From: an uncultured Candidatus Actinomarina sp.
GTDB taxonomy: Bacteria; Actinomycetota; Acidimicrobiia; Actinomarinales; Actinomarinaceae
Assembly (NCBI GenBank): GCA_902609285.1
Contig: CACLRL010000010.1
Coordinates: forward strand, 1 to 40,910
Length of the DNA: 40,910 nt
Reading direction: 5' to 3'
Shown here one piece after another: positions 18,232-27,675 of this stretch. Position numbers and translations under genes: made by a program. How positions within the stretch are numbered: position 1 is the stretch's first letter; every line of letters starts with the position of its first letter. A model generated the notes under the pieces. The model worked only from the letters and a program-made list of their open reading frames with translations. It had not been told where the DNA came from and did not search any database.

Positions 18232-19321
18232 TTACTGGCAAGCTCAAGCTGTCACCAACCTCAACGGATAACAACATTCCATTATGTATCTGCAAAGAAG
18301 GTCTTAAATTTGGATTACTTTTATATTTTTCAAACCAATCCTCAATAAGCAAATCATCAATGTAATTTTGCAAAATTGTAGAAAGTTCTATTGAGGATGT
18401 TTTTGGAACTGCCCCTGGCAAATTTGCAATTGCTGAAATTATTACCCCGTTTCTTATTTCAAATGGTTCACTGTGTGTATTTGGTTTTACATTTTCAACA
18501 CACCCCCCTTGATCAATTGCAACATCTATGATTACTGTGCCTTTTTCCATTTGGTCTATGTCTTCTTCGGTAATTACAACAGGAGGCTTTCTTCCTGGCA
18601 ATAGAACAGCTCCTACAACAAGATCTGCCGATCTAACTTCATTTTTTGCTTCTTCACTCCCACCAATTATTGTTGTTATTTTGTCTTGATATTTATTTTT
18701 TAATTCTGTCAAAATTTCTTCATTTAAGTCTATTGCAACAACAGAAGCTCCAATTTGAATAGATTTATCAATTGAGGCTCTACCTACTTCACCGCAGCCT
18801 ATAACAACTACCTTTGAATTACTCTCGTCTGAAATTGAAGGTAATAATAGCCCTTTGCCTTGTGAAGAGTATTCCAAGAATTGCATTCCTTTTTGAATTG
18901 CTAGGTTTCCAGCTATTTTAGACATAGGTATCAAGAGAGGATACTGATTTCCATCCATAATCATTTCAGTAGCAATACCCGTTAACTTTTTTTCTAGCAG
19001 CTTTTTTGTCATTGATAAATTAGAGGCTAAGTGTAAGTATCCAAATAAAACATGTGATGGTTTCAAAAGATTAAACTCTTCTTCTTGTGGTTCTTTTACC
19101 TTACAAATTATTTCGGAAGATTCATATAACTCTTGAGCAGATCCCAATATTTTTGCACCTGCAGATTCATAATCCTTATCTGAAAATCCAGAACCTTGGC
19201 CCGCACCCGACTCAACAAATATATCTGCAAGACCCGTGAATTGGGTTAAGTGTTTGGGTATTAATGCTACCCTTCCTTCATCTTGTTTTACTTCTTTTGG
19301 CACTCCAAGTTTTTTAATCAT
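18218..19321 (-). CDS. ald: Alanine dehydrogenase
   Basis: Ald reversibly converts L-alanine, water and NAD+ to pyruvate, ammonia and NADH. The start chosen gives MIKKLGVPKEVKQDEGRVAL, matching the family N-terminus, and a 367-residue product (family about 370). A frame 13 codons longer is open but unsupported. Substrate residues include Arg in EGRVAL, Lys in KVKEPQEEE and His in LFGYLHLA. The NAD-binding Rossmann motif reads VVIGCGEVGRAS. The C-terminal half has VVGAVLLPGRKPPVVITEE and the long PGAVPKTSSIELS segment typical of Ald rather than transhydrogenase PntA. The upstream 125 bases are shared with the divergent photolyase-like gene. Confidence 0.95.
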   Translation of the reverse strand: MIKKLGVPKEVKQDEGRVALIPKHLTQFTGLADIFVESGAGQGSGFSDKDYESAGAKILGSAQELYESSEIICKVKEPQEEEFNLLKPSHVLFGYLHLASNLSMTKKLLEKKLTGIATEMIMDGNQYPLLIPMSKIAGNLAIQKGMQFLEYSSQGKGLLLPSISDESNSKVVVIGCGEVGRASIDKSIQIGASVVAIDLNEEILTELKNKYQDKITTIIGGSEEAKNEVRSADLVVGAVLLPGRKPPVVITEEDIDQMEKGTVIIDVAIDQGGCVENVKPNTHSEPFEIRNGVIISAIANLPGAVPKTSSIELSTILQNYIDDLLIEDWFEKYKSNPNLRPSLQIHNGMLLSVEVGDSLSLPVTKLV

Positions 19322-19408
19322 TCGAAAGAAGTGTTGATATTTTGCTTGGCAAAAAACCACTTTCTAGAATAGAAAAATTCAATTTGTCCACCCCCATGAT
19401 GATTTATT

Positions 19409-19438
19409 TTGTTGTTACTAATAATGGTAAACTATGTT
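19409..19438 (+). promoter_or_regulatory. Promoter of the photolyase-like gene
   Basis: A -35-like TTGTTG (19409-19414), an 18-base spacer and a -10 TATGTT (19433-19438) lie just before the ATG at 19447. Transcription would begin at about 19445, which makes the mRNA leaderless. It also argues against the earlier in-frame starts at 19342 and 19396-19399. Confidence 0.5.
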
Positions 19439-19446
19439 TTGAAATC

Positions 19447-20940
19447 ATGAAGGATAATTTTTTTGTTATATTAGGTAATCAATTATTTGATCCAAAATAC
19501 CTAAAAAACTTAGGCTGCAAAGATGTATTTATGGCTGAAGATTTAGGCCTTTGCACTTATGTTAAACACCATAAGCTGAAAATTTTTCTGTATTTAACTG
19601 CCATGAGAGAATTTAGCGATGAACTTGCAGGAAAAGATATAAAAGTAAATTACTTTAAACTTGAAGATAGAAAGGATAAAAAAGACTACTTTGAATTCCT
19701 AGTTGATTTTCTTAAAAAGAAAGAAATTGATAAGATTAATGTTTTTGAATTAGAAGATAAGCCTTTTGAAAAAAAATTCCATAAGAAAATGGTTGAAAAT
19801 TCAATTAAAGTTGAAATTCAAAAATCTCCAATGTTTATTTTTGAAAGAGAAAAATTTACTCAAATGGCAAAAGGAAAAAAAGTATATCGGATGGCATCAT
19901 TTTATCAAAAAGCTAGAAGAGACTTAAATATTTTAATGGATGAAAATGAACAACCGATTGGAGGTAAATGGTCATTTGATGAAGAAAATCGAAAAAAGAT
20001 TCCAAAAAATACACTCATCCCCTCATTACCAAATTTTAAAGATTCCAAACATTCAGAAGATGTGATGAAGATAATTAATAAAAACTTTCAAGATCATCCT
20101 GGAGAATTGACAAACTTATGGTTTCCAGTGACTAGAAAAGATGCAAAAAAACAACTTGATGAGTTTATAAAAAATCGTTTTTTAAATTTTGGAGTTTATG
20201 AGGATGCTATGTTAGAGGGTGAAAATTTTCTTTTTCACAGCTGTATAAGCTCACTGATGAATATCGGCCTTTTAACACCTCATTACGTTATTGAAAGATC
20301 AATCAAGCTGGCAGACAAATATGACGTTCCAATAAATTCTCTTGAAGGATTTATTAGACAAATTATTGGATGGAGAGAATTTATTAGGGGCATATATCAA
20401 GAAGAAGGTGATTATCAAATAAAACAGAATTATTGGAACCACAAAAGAAAATTAACAGATGCATGGTATGAAGGAAAGACAGGAATTGTTCCATTGGACG
20501 ATGCCATTAAAACTACTTTGAGTGATGGCTACGTGCATCATATTCCTCGGCTTATGGTAATTAGTAACATAATGAATCTCTGTGAAATAAGCCCTGATGA
20601 AATATACAGATGGTTTATGGAGATGTATATAGATTCTTCAGATTGGGTTATGGTCCCTAATGTTTATGGTATGGCAACGTATGCTGATGGAGGTTTGATG
20701 TCAACGAAACCATACACTTGTGGCTCAAACTATATTCTAAAAATGAGTAATTATAAAAAAGGTGACTGGTGTGATACATTAGATGGACTTTATTGGAGAT
20801 TTACAGAAAAGAATAGAGATTTTTATGAATCTAATCCAAGGCTTTCACTTCTAACTAGATCCTTAGATAAGATGGATTCCGATAGAAAGAAAAAAATATT
20901 TAATGAGGCAGAGAAGTTTATTAAGTCTTACACAAAATAA
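19447..20940 (+). CDS. PhrB-type photolyase/cryptochrome homologue lacking [4Fe-4S] ligands
   Basis: This 497-residue protein belongs to the deoxyribodipyrimidine photolyase-related (FeS-BCP, PhrB/CryB) family of bacterial (6-4) photolyases. The N-terminal domain starts MKDNFFVILGNQLF and includes AEDLGLCTYVKHHKLKI and LTAMREFSDEL, as in the family. The FAD domain has LEGFIRQIIGWREFIRGIY, GYVHHIPRLMV (His pair at about 364-365) and the NVYGMATYADGGLMSTKPY segment. Aligned by eye with Agrobacterium PhrB, the cluster cysteines at about 350, 438 and 441 become Pro349, Lys437 and Asp440, and the loop carrying the fourth is shortened (only Cys442 nearby). The protein therefore should not bind the cluster. 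FAD-dependent DNA repair or light sensing remains possible. The stop codon directly abuts the convergent phosphodiesterase stop. Confidence 0.85.
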   Translation: MKDNFFVILGNQLFDPKYLKNLGCKDVFMAEDLGLCTYVKHHKLKIFLYLTAMREFSDELAGKDIKVNYFKLEDRKDKKDYFEFLVDFLKKKEIDKINVFELEDKPFEKKFHKKMVENSIKVEIQKSPMFIFEREKFTQMAKGKKVYRMASFYQKARRDLNILMDENEQPIGGKWSFDEENRKKIPKNTLIPSLPNFKDSKHSEDVMKIINKNFQDHPGELTNLWFPVTRKDAKKQLDEFIKNRFLNFGVYEDAMLEGENFLFHSCISSLMNIGLLTPHYVIERSIKLADKYDVPINSLEGFIRQIIGWREFIRGIYQEEGDYQIKQNYWNHKRKLTDAWYEGKTGIVPLDDAIKTTLSDGYVHHIPRLMVISNIMNLCEISPDEIYRWFMEMYIDSSDWVMVPNVYGMATYADGGLMSTKPYTCGSNYILKMSNYKKGDWCDTLDGLYWRFTEKNRDFYESNPRLSLLTRSLDKMDSDRKKKIFNEAEKFIKSYTK

Positions 20941-21720
20941 TTAAGTTTTTTGCTCCAAATATTTTTTTAGCTTTAATGGTTCGTCAGTCATAATTCCATC
21001 ACATCCAAACTCCAAACATTTATTGAAATCTTCTTCTGTATTAACTGTCCAAATATGTAAATATAATTTATTGATCTCTGAAAAATTTTTAAGCTTTCTT
21101 GAATGAACTTTTAACCCTTTATATATAAAAGGTGCTTGTAAAGCTTGAACTTTAAAATTTCGTTTTTTTGTTGGAAAATATCTTGCAATAACGTTTTCTC
21201 TAAATGATCCTGAAGTGAATATCTCACCCTTAGAAATGTTTATAAATTCATCCAATCGCAAAGGGCTAAATGATGATACTAATGTCCTGTTTTCAGCTTT
21301 TGTTTCCTTAATAATTCTATAAACTTTTTTTGCCATTCCAGACTCTTTTAGATCTAAATTAAAACAAAGTTCATCAAAAGTCTTCAAGGCCTCCCTTAGC
21401 AAAACAAAGGTGGTCTCCTTGTTTACATTTTTTCTTTCATAGAATTTTGATCCAGCATTAATTTTTTTTAAATCTTTCCAATCTAGCTGAGATATCTTGC
21501 CTTTATGATGGGTTGTTCTTTCTAATGTTGCATCATGATGCAAGATAATTTCTCCATCTTTTGTCATTCTTAAATCAGTTTCAAAATGTGTAAAGTTATT
21601 TTCAACTGTATGTTCTATGGCGTGTAAAGTATTTTCAGGAACCACATTTATCCCGCCCCTATGAGGGATTATTGTAGGTATTTCTCCTCTAAAATAATAA
21701 TTTCTATCCAGAAACACCAC
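20941..21720 (-). CDS. Glycerophosphodiester phosphodiesterase
   Basis: GDPD enzymes hydrolyse deacylated phospholipids to glycerol-3-phosphate and an alcohol. The 259-residue protein is a single GDPD TIM barrel without a signal peptide, so it is probably cytosolic. Catalytic landmarks are HRGG (20-23), PENT (28-31), HFETDLRMTKDGEIILHHD with metal ligands Glu47 and Asp49 and catalytic His61/His62, then Glu-rich NLDLKES. HIWTVNTEEDFNKCLEFGCDGIMTDEP near the C-terminus is typical. The start is GTG, 17 bases inside the end of tldE, so it is translationally linked to that gene. A UgpQ-like role in recycling phospholipid head groups is the best guess. Confidence 0.9.
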   Translation of the reverse strand: MVFLDRNYYFRGEIPTIIPHRGGINVVPENTLHAIEHTVENNFTHFETDLRMTKDGEIILHHDATLERTTHHKGKISQLDWKDLKKINAGSKFYERKNVNKETTFVLLREALKTFDELCFNLDLKESGMAKKVYRIIKETKAENRTLVSSFSPLRLDEFINISKGEIFTSGSFRENVIARYFPTKKRNFKVQALQAPFIYKGLKVHSRKLKNFSEINKLYLHIWTVNTEEDFNKCLEFGCDGIMTDEPLKLKKYLEQKT

Positions 21721-23029
21721 CGGTGAAATTAAATTCCTTTAAATGCAACATGGGAACATTTAAAATACCTTCGCCAAATTCAGAATCAGCAAATCTATTT
21801 TCAGATCCAACACCCAAAACATTTCCCTGACCTAAAGATGACATAAAACTTTGGGTAAATCTCAATCTTCCGACAGGCTTTGTAATTTTTCCATTTTCAA
21901 TTAGATACGAACCATTTCTGTTTAAACCAGTAACTACTTGTGTGATAGGGTCTAAAACTCTGCAATACCAAAATTCATTTATATAAATTCCTTTTTTTAC
22001 ATTTGAAATCATTTCATCTTTTGATATACCACCTGGCTGTAAGTACAAATTTGTTCCAAGCCCGCCAAAACTATCTCCCCAGCCAAACATCTCATGAAAT
22101 GTATTTTTTTCGTTTAATTCAGTCGATGTTCGTCTTGTGTGAAAATAAGATTTTGGTACTCCGTTGGTAATTATTTCAGTTTGTGCTTTTGGAGATCCAG
22201 ATGCATCAATTTTAAAGTTTAAAGCTCCTTCTTTATGAGGATCGTCAACAAGTGTAATTTTCTTATCAAATTGCTGGGTATCAATTTCAATAGGTGAAGT
22301 ACCATCAACTTTACTTTTTGCATTAAATCCATAAACAGCAAGGAAAACTAAAATTGTGCTTACTGCATCTGGACCTAAAATAACTTCGTATACTCCAGGA
22401 TCAATATCTTGAGGATTTTGAGATTCTTTTGCAATAGAATATGCCTCTTGACCTACTTTTTCACCATCAATATTTTCTAATGTCTTATGGCCTAAATGTG
22501 ATGATCCTGATGATGTTTCAGATCTAAATATTCCATCGAGAAAAGCACTCGTTGCAGTGTCACTTGAACTGAGGCCATTTGTATTCCAAACAAAAACGTT
22601 TGAAACGTTTGAGGAGCAATAACCAGCACCATTAAAAGATCCTCCTTGATCAATAAAGTCTTTTACTTTTTGTGCTCTCAAGTCTGGATTTTCTGGAGAT
22701 AGATTTCTATAACCATCATAAGAGTTTTCTTTGCTAGCAAGGCCAGGCCAACTTGAATCTTTTGGATTATTTTCAATTTCCGACAAAGCTTTTTTTACGA
22801 CTTCATCAATTGAGCCTAGGGAAGTTATATTGAAATTCAAATTAGTTGTTTTTCCATCAGAGTGAAAAGTTAGATAAAGATCAGTCATCTCCTCTTCTAC
22901 ATTTTGATGAATATGGGAGTTTGCAAATCTGGTAAGCGAGTCAATCGAATTAATCATTTTTATTTCACATTGCACATCCGATGGAATTATTTTCTTGGTA
23001 TCCTCGATCAAATTTTCCCAAATTTTCAT
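21704..23029 (-). CDS. tldE: TldE/PmbA subunit of the TldD-TldE metalloprotease
   Basis: This 441-residue protein is the non-catalytic partner of TldD in a heterodimeric protease that trims unfolded peptides, matures microcin-like peptides and degrades some antitoxins. It lacks the HExxxH zinc motif, as expected for TldE/PmbA. The N-terminal ligand-domain style segment and C-terminal GVPKSYFHTRRTSTE and NLYLQPGGISKDEMISNVKKGIYI are family hallmarks. It overlaps tldD by 4 bases (ATGA). I see no precursor peptide gene nearby. Confidence 0.88.
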   Translation of the reverse strand: MKIWENLIEDTKKIIPSDVQCEIKMINSIDSLTRFANSHIHQNVEEEMTDLYLTFHSDGKTTNLNFNITSLGSIDEVVKKALSEIENNPKDSSWPGLASKENSYDGYRNLSPENPDLRAQKVKDFIDQGGSFNGAGYCSSNVSNVFVWNTNGLSSSDTATSAFLDGIFRSETSSGSSHLGHKTLENIDGEKVGQEAYSIAKESQNPQDIDPGVYEVILGPDAVSTILVFLAVYGFNAKSKVDGTSPIEIDTQQFDKKITLVDDPHKEGALNFKIDASGSPKAQTEIITNGVPKSYFHTRRTSTELNEKNTFHEMFGWGDSFGGLGTNLYLQPGGISKDEMISNVKKGIYINEFWYCRVLDPITQVVTGLNRNGSYLIENGKITKPVGRLRFTQSFMSSLGQGNVLGVGSENRFADSEFGEGILNVPMLHLKEFNFTGGVSG

Positions 23030-24462
23030 CCTCTTACTCCAATTCTTACATCTTTAAATCTTGCTGGGGAAGCTGGATGACCAGTATGTCCGATTTGACT
23101 TGGTTGTCCTTTACCACAATTTGGAGTTCCCCAAAATACCCACTCATCTTTTCCAGCTAACATATCCATGCTTCCCCAAAAGTTTGGTGTTATGCCTGTG
23201 TATGTGGGATTCTTTACCATATCTGTAATTTTTCCGTTTTTTACTAACCATCCAACTTCACACCCAAATTGAAAATTTAATCTTAAATCATCTATTGACC
23301 ATGATCTGTTGGTTTCCATATAAACACCGTCATCTGTGGATGCTATAATTTCTTCTAATGATGACTCCCCCGGTAAAAGACCGACATTTGTCATTCTTAC
23401 CATTGGTAATCGTCCGTATCCATCAGCTCTGACCATGCCACCTGGGCTAACTCCCGCTATGGCAGCACTGTCACGTCCAGTTAAAACTCCTGTCCATATG
23501 CCTTCTTTAACTATGTCAACTCTTTGTGCAGGGGTTCCTTCATCGTCATATTTAAATGTTGCTAATGCACCAGGCAAAGTAGCATCAGCAACTATGTTCA
23601 TTAACGTTGATCCATATTTATGTTCGTTTAATTTGTTTAGTTGCAAATGAGACGTTCCTGCATAAGCTGCTTCCCATCCGAGAATTCTATCTAATTCGAT
23701 AGCATGTCCTACGGACTCATGAATTTGAAGTGCGAGTTGACTACCTTCCAATATTAAATCTCTAGTCCCTTCGGGACATTGTGGAGATGTTAGTAGCCTT
23801 TTAGATTCTTCTGTCAATCTTTCAACGTGGTCTAAGAATTTGAAACTCTGTATTACTTCCCAACCACCTGTTCTGTATTCTCCAAAAGATTGTGGATAAG
23901 AACGTATTTGGGTTTCTCCATCACCAATACTTAGAGAAGAAATCCCACCACCGGATTCAATAATATTCTGATAAATTTCATGACCCTGGCTAGACCCAAA
24001 CCATTTCTCAGTATCCCAAAAATTTAACCTACCAGATGCTATTGAACTACCTAATTTTTTCATTTCATGTGTTGAGGAAACTAATAAATCTATTTGATCT
24101 GTTGATGAAACTTTGAAAGGGTTCTGCTCATGAGGTGTAACATATTTATCTTGAACAATTGGAACATCAGCTAAAGGAAAATCATTTCCTGGTACTTTTG
24201 AAGATGCTTTTGCAATTAAGTAAGCTTTTTTTCCTGCCTCTATAAGTGATTTATCTGATAAGTCATATGTAGCATAAAAACCCCAGGATGAACCAACGAG
24301 TGCGCGTATCCCTAATCCCATATTTTCAGAATTATTGAAGTCTTCTAATTCACCATCTTTTGAAGATATATTTCGACTTTTAGATATCAAAATTCTTGCG
24401 TCCGCGTATTGTGCGCCTGAACCGATTGCCGAATCAATACTTTTATTAATTTGATTAAACAT
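23026..24462 (-). CDS. tldD: TldD catalytic subunit, zinc metalloprotease
   Basis: TldD supplies the zinc active site of the TldD-TldE protease. The 478-residue protein has HESVGH at 248-253, the HExxxH variant specific to this family, within the conserved ALQIHESVGHAIELDRILG. A conserved Cys in FGCEVGWLVKNGKI should be the third ligand. DDEGTPAQR, TGRDSAAIAG and the C-terminal GQPSQIGHTGHPASP also fit. A -10-like TAAAAT sits 6 bases before the ATG, suggesting a leaderless transcript for the tldD-tldE-phosphodiesterase operon. Confidence 0.93.
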   Translation of the reverse strand: MFNQINKSIDSAIGSGAQYADARILISKSRNISSKDGELEDFNNSENMGLGIRALVGSSWGFYATYDLSDKSLIEAGKKAYLIAKASSKVPGNDFPLADVPIVQDKYVTPHEQNPFKVSSTDQIDLLVSSTHEMKKLGSSIASGRLNFWDTEKWFGSSQGHEIYQNIIESGGGISSLSIGDGETQIRSYPQSFGEYRTGGWEVIQSFKFLDHVERLTEESKRLLTSPQCPEGTRDLILEGSQLALQIHESVGHAIELDRILGWEAAYAGTSHLQLNKLNEHKYGSTLMNIVADATLPGALATFKYDDEGTPAQRVDIVKEGIWTGVLTGRDSAAIAGVSPGGMVRADGYGRLPMVRMTNVGLLPGESSLEEIIASTDDGVYMETNRSWSIDDLRLNFQFGCEVGWLVKNGKITDMVKNPTYTGITPNFWGSMDMLAGKDEWVFWGTPNCGKGQPSQIGHTGHPASPARFKDVRIGVRG

Positions 24463-24510
24463 TTCTTTATTTTACACCTCTAAAAGATTCAGCGTCTGTA
24501 ATCTTTTTAT

Positions 24511-25062
24511 ATGAATCATATAACAGTGTTTGGTTCTTCAAGATGTAAAGCTGGTGAATCAGAGTATGTATTTGCAGAAGAAGTTGGAGAGCTGATTGGG
24601 AAATATGGACATAATGTTGCTACAGGTGGTTACCAAGGCACCATGGAAGCAGTTTCAAAAGGTGCTTTAAATCAAGGCGTGACTGTTAGTGGAGTTACTG
24701 TTCCATCGTTATTTTCAGAAAAAAGTGAAAAAGGTTTTGAGAGAAGACCAAATATATACGTTAATAATGAAATAAAAGCTGAAAGTCTCTCAAATAGGAT
24801 ACATTTTCTATTAAAAGACTCAAAAGCAATAATTGTTCTACCTGGAAAAATTGGAACATTGACAGAACTTTTTGTTGCTTGGAATTCAAATTATTTATTT
24901 AACATTAATGAAAATAAAGATTTGATCCCTATTTTTTTAAAAAAGGATTACTGGAAAAAAATTGTTGATGAGTTCCCTAATAATATGGAATTAAATAAAG
25001 AATTTTTAAATTATTTTGAAGATATAGCTCAACTAGAGATGTTTGTTTCTAAATTAAACTAA
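24511..25062 (+). CDS. LOG-family (SLOG superfamily) protein
   Basis: This 183-residue Rossmann-like protein belongs to the LOG/lysine decarboxylase-like family. Family members include phosphoribohydrolases that release free bases from nucleoside 5'-monophosphates, as in cytokinin activation. The two signatures are present in modified form: [14 protein letters not shown] (39-52) and PGKIGTLTE (111-119), where most members have GGxxG and PGGxGTxxE. The activity here is unproven. TAATCT 6 bases before the ATG may be its -10, giving a leaderless mRNA. The 3' end overlaps the convergent sigma factor gene by 9 bases. Confidence 0.8.
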   Translation: MNHITVFGSSRCKAGESEYVFAEEVGELIGKYGHNVATGGYQGTMEAVSKGALNQGVTVSGVTVPSLFSEKSEKGFERRPNIYVNNEIKAESLSNRIHFLLKDSKAIIVLPGKIGTLTELFVAWNSNYLFNINENKDLIPIFLKKDYWKKIVDEFPNNMELNKEFLNYFEDIAQLEMFVSKLN

Positions 25063-26109
25063 ATCTTGTTCTCTGATGCCAAAAGAAGGATGTCGTAGCC
25101 TACAAAGAGCAAGTTTTTCTAACTGTCTTATTCTTTCTCTTGTAAGATCAAATTCCTCACCGATTTCCTCCAAAGTTCTTGGAACTCCATCGTAAAAACC
25201 ATATCTCAGGGCGAGTATTCTTCCTTCTCTTTCAGGCAATCTGCTAATGCTGTCTCTTAAACTTTCTGCAACGTCTAAATCTTGAACAATTAACGAAGGG
25301 TCGCTAGCATCTTCATCTTGAATAAAGTCTCCTAATTGAGCTCCATCTTCTCCTACAGGTTGCTCTAAAGAAACAGTGTCTGCAACGCTTAGAGCTAACT
25401 CAACCTTATCAACACCTACACCTGCCTCTTTTGCAATTTCCTGTGGTTTAGGGTCTCTTCCAAGTTCAGCCTTTAGTTGAGCCTGTGCTGCTCTAACAGC
25501 TGCCATAGTGTCATGAAGGTGAACAGGTATTCGCACAGTTCTTGATTTGTCTGCAATTGCTCTAGTGATTGCTTGTCTAATCCACCATGTTGCGTAAGTT
25601 GAAAACTTAAAACCTTTTCTCCAATCAAATTTTTCAACAGCTCTTATCAATCCTAAATTACCTTCTTGAATCAAGTCGAGAAAATCAATACCTGAGGTGT
25701 TTGCGTATCTTCTGGCATTAGCAACAACAAGACGTAGGTTTGCTGTTAAAAAGGCATCTTTGGCTTCTGCACCTTTTTTTCGATTTCGCTTTAATCGAAT
25801 TTCTCCTTTTTTATCTTTGTATTGTTTTTTAGTTAATTTAACTGCTGCTTTCTCCCCCGCTTCAATTCTTTGAGCTAATTCAACTTCTTGTTCTGCTGTA
25901 AGAAGATCAAAATTACCAATTGCAGTAAGGTATTGGCTAACTAAATCTGTAGTTAATTTTCCTTTATCATCAGCAAGTTTTTTAACTAAAGATTTCGCTT
26001 TTTCTCTTGCTTCTGCTTCTTGTTCAGGAGTTAATGACTCTTCTTCATTAGCAAGCTCTGCCTCCATTTTGGAAGCTTTTGGCTTTGAAGGAATTGTTTT
26101 TGTCACCAT
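25054..26109 (-). CDS. RNA polymerase sigma factor, primary (SigA/RpoD) type
   Basis: This 351-residue sigma-70 protein has region 1.2 (about 52-90, [20 protein letters not shown]), region 2 (about 117-190, with [18 protein letters not shown] and [15 protein letters not shown]), region 3 (about 200-275) and region 4 (about 285-342), including the -35-binding helix in [14 protein letters not shown]. Region 1.1 is essentially absent; the N-terminus is a short charged Lys/Glu tail. The Lys-rich insert between 1.2 and 2.1 ([19 protein letters not shown]) is longer than usual. Whether it is the housekeeping sigma or a group 2 paralogue like SigB cannot be settled from one window. The promoters I see here (TTGACT/TATATT) fit a primary sigma. 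A possible AAGG ribosome-binding site lies 8 bases before the ATG. Confidence 0.93.
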   Translation of the reverse strand: MVTKTIPSKPKASKMEAELANEEESLTPEQEAEAREKAKSLVKKLADDKGKLTTDLVSQYLTAIGNFDLLTAEQEVELAQRIEAGEKAAVKLTKKQYKDKKGEIRLKRNRKKGAEAKDAFLTANLRLVVANARRYANTSGIDFLDLIQEGNLGLIRAVEKFDWRKGFKFSTYATWWIRQAITRAIADKSRTVRIPVHLHDTMAAVRAAQAQLKAELGRDPKPQEIAKEAGVGVDKVELALSVADTVSLEQPVGEDGAQLGDFIQDEDASDPSLIVQDLDVAESLRDSISRLPEREGRILALRYGFYDGVPRTLEEIGEEFDLTRERIRQLEKLALCRLRHPSFGIREQDLV

Positions 26110-26185
26110 TATTTTGACCTTATATTTTGTTTTCTAGTTACCGAAAAGTAAGGATAGATGTATTCCTGAATTAAAGCTAATTAAT

Positions 26186-27079
26186 TTAATCTATATTTTG
26201 TGGAATTTTTAACAAAGTTGCCTTTTCGACTGCTTTGTATACGTAAGTAATCCATAGAAGATCGGCAAGCAATAAGTGCAGTATGCTTAGTGGTAAAATA
26301 ATATTAGAAACAACATTTAGAACACCTAGAATAACTCCAACAATTACCAAAACCTTAATAATTGAAGCATCTATTGCAAATTCTTTTTTAAATCTATTTG
26401 ATTCTGAAAATAAGAATATTGAGAGAATGGTAGAAACAAATGGATGAAGAATTCTTAATCGAGTTAAAACTTCACTTGTTGAATCGAAGTCTTCAATAAA
26501 TCCCTCTACAAAAGAAGCGCTGGGAAACAAAACATCTGCCAGGGCGGTTATTGATCCCGTAGCCCCTGTTAAAAAAAATAATACAAATGCAATTTTTATC
26601 CTTTTATCAAAAAAGTTGCTCAATTTATTTTCAGATTCTCTTAACAAATAAAAAATCAATGTATAAAAACCTAGAAGAGCAAATGTATTTACCAGATGTA
26701 ATGGAACAGCAATAATTCTTGGTAGGGAAGAATTTAGTCCAACCCATTCATAGATAACAATGACTGCTCCTATTGCTGCCTCAAGTAAAACAAAAAAGGT
26801 TAGATAATTAATTATTTTTTTATGAAGCAATGGAGTATCTGGATCTTTGCTTTTAACAAATAACAATAAGGTGACAATAAGTAAAACTCCACTAATAGAC
26901 CTGTGACTAAACTCTATAATCTCTGAACTTGTTTCTAGACTAGGAATCACTCTGCCATTGCAAGTTGGCCATGACGCTCCGCAGCCATCACCTGAACCAG
27001 TAGCCCTAACAATTGCTCCAGCGAGAATGGATAAAATTGATGTTGTTAAACCAGCAGTTGCTAATGAGCTAAGTTTCAT
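26186..27079 (-). CDS. ctaA: Heme A synthase (COX15/CtaA)
   Basis: CtaA oxidises the C8 methyl of heme O to a formyl group, making heme A for the cytochrome oxidase encoded at the right end. The 297-residue protein has about eight membrane helices. The N-terminal signature GAIVRATGSGDGCG with WPTCNGR has the cysteine pair Cys33 and Cys40. Candidate heme-ligand His residues are His59 (EFSHR), the His in PLHLVN, the His in LHPFVS and the His in LHLLLADL. Its ATG overlaps the stop of the upstream HTH gene by 4 bases, so the two are cotranslated. Unlike in many genomes it is not beside ctaB, which is about 8.5 kb away. Confidence 0.93.
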   Translation of the reverse strand: MKLSSLATAGLTTSILSILAGAIVRATGSGDGCGASWPTCNGRVIPSLETSSEIIEFSHRSISGVLLIVTLLLFVKSKDPDTPLLHKKIINYLTFFVLLEAAIGAVIVIYEWVGLNSSLPRIIAVPLHLVNTFALLGFYTLIFYLLRESENKLSNFFDKRIKIAFVLFFLTGATGSITALADVLFPSASFVEGFIEDFDSTSEVLTRLRILHPFVSTILSIFLFSESNRFKKEFAIDASIIKVLVIVGVILGVLNVVSNIILPLSILHLLLADLLWITYVYKAVEKATLLKIPQNID

Positions 27080-27669
27080 AAGAGGTTTTCAATAAATAAA
27101 TTGAATGAATTAAGAAACATTTGAAAAGCTTTCGTTGCTATGAATAAAAGAACTGATATTGAAATAAAAGTTTTTATATTCCTTGAAAAATAAAAAGACA
27201 ACTGTTTTGGGTCTTCTATATAAGGTTGTTCTTCAAGGGCATTTTCATACAGGTCTTCATAATTTGAAACTTTCTCTTCTTGCTCTAATGATTTATCTGA
27301 ATATATGTCAAAAACATTCATTTCTGAAGTGCGTCTTTTTTGTTTTTTTTCTACATCAGATTTAAACCTGTTAAAAATTCCAGATTTTAGATCTATATTT
27401 TTTTCTTTATCTACTTTAAATAATGATTCTTCAATCATTTTTTCAGATCTGTTTGGAAGCTTAATCTCATTGCTTTCTAGAATATTTGAAATATCTTTAC
27501 CTAATAAGCCTTCAAGAGCGGCAACTATTTTTTGATCTGTAGGTAAGCTTGTACCGGCTTCCCATTTTTTAACATCTTTCGTGCTTGCACCAGTAAAAGA
27601 GGCGATTTGTTTTATACTTAATCCTCTTTGTTCTCTAAGTCTTGTAAAAATTGATGAAAAATTATTCAT
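27076..27669 (-). CDS. Membrane-anchored XRE-family HTH protein
   Basis: The 197-residue protein has a Cro/C1-type helix-turn-helix near residues 8-55 (LREQRGLSIKQIASFTGAST, then VKKWEAGTSLP, the usual recognition-helix pattern). A charged, probably disordered linker follows (about 70-155). One membrane helix lies at about 165-185 with only a dozen residues after it. The HTH end would be cytosolic. RodZ has the same HTH-linker-TM plan but a large outer domain, which is absent here. It overlaps heme A synthase by 4 bases and its own promoter region is an inverted repeat shared with tRNA-Sec, a possible operator. It may be an autoregulator, a membrane-tethered sensor or a cytoskeletal anchor; I cannot choose. 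Confidence 0.8.
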   Translation of the reverse strand: MNNFSSIFTRLREQRGLSIKQIASFTGASTKDVKKWEAGTSLPTDQKIVAALEGLLGKDISNILESNEIKLPNRSEKMIEESLFKVDKEKNIDLKSGIFNRFKSDVEKKQKRRTSEMNVFDIYSDKSLEQEEKVSNYEDLYENALEEQPYIEDPKQLSFYFSRNIKTFISISVLLFIATKAFQMFLNSFNLFIENLL

Positions 27670-27675
27670 TATTAA

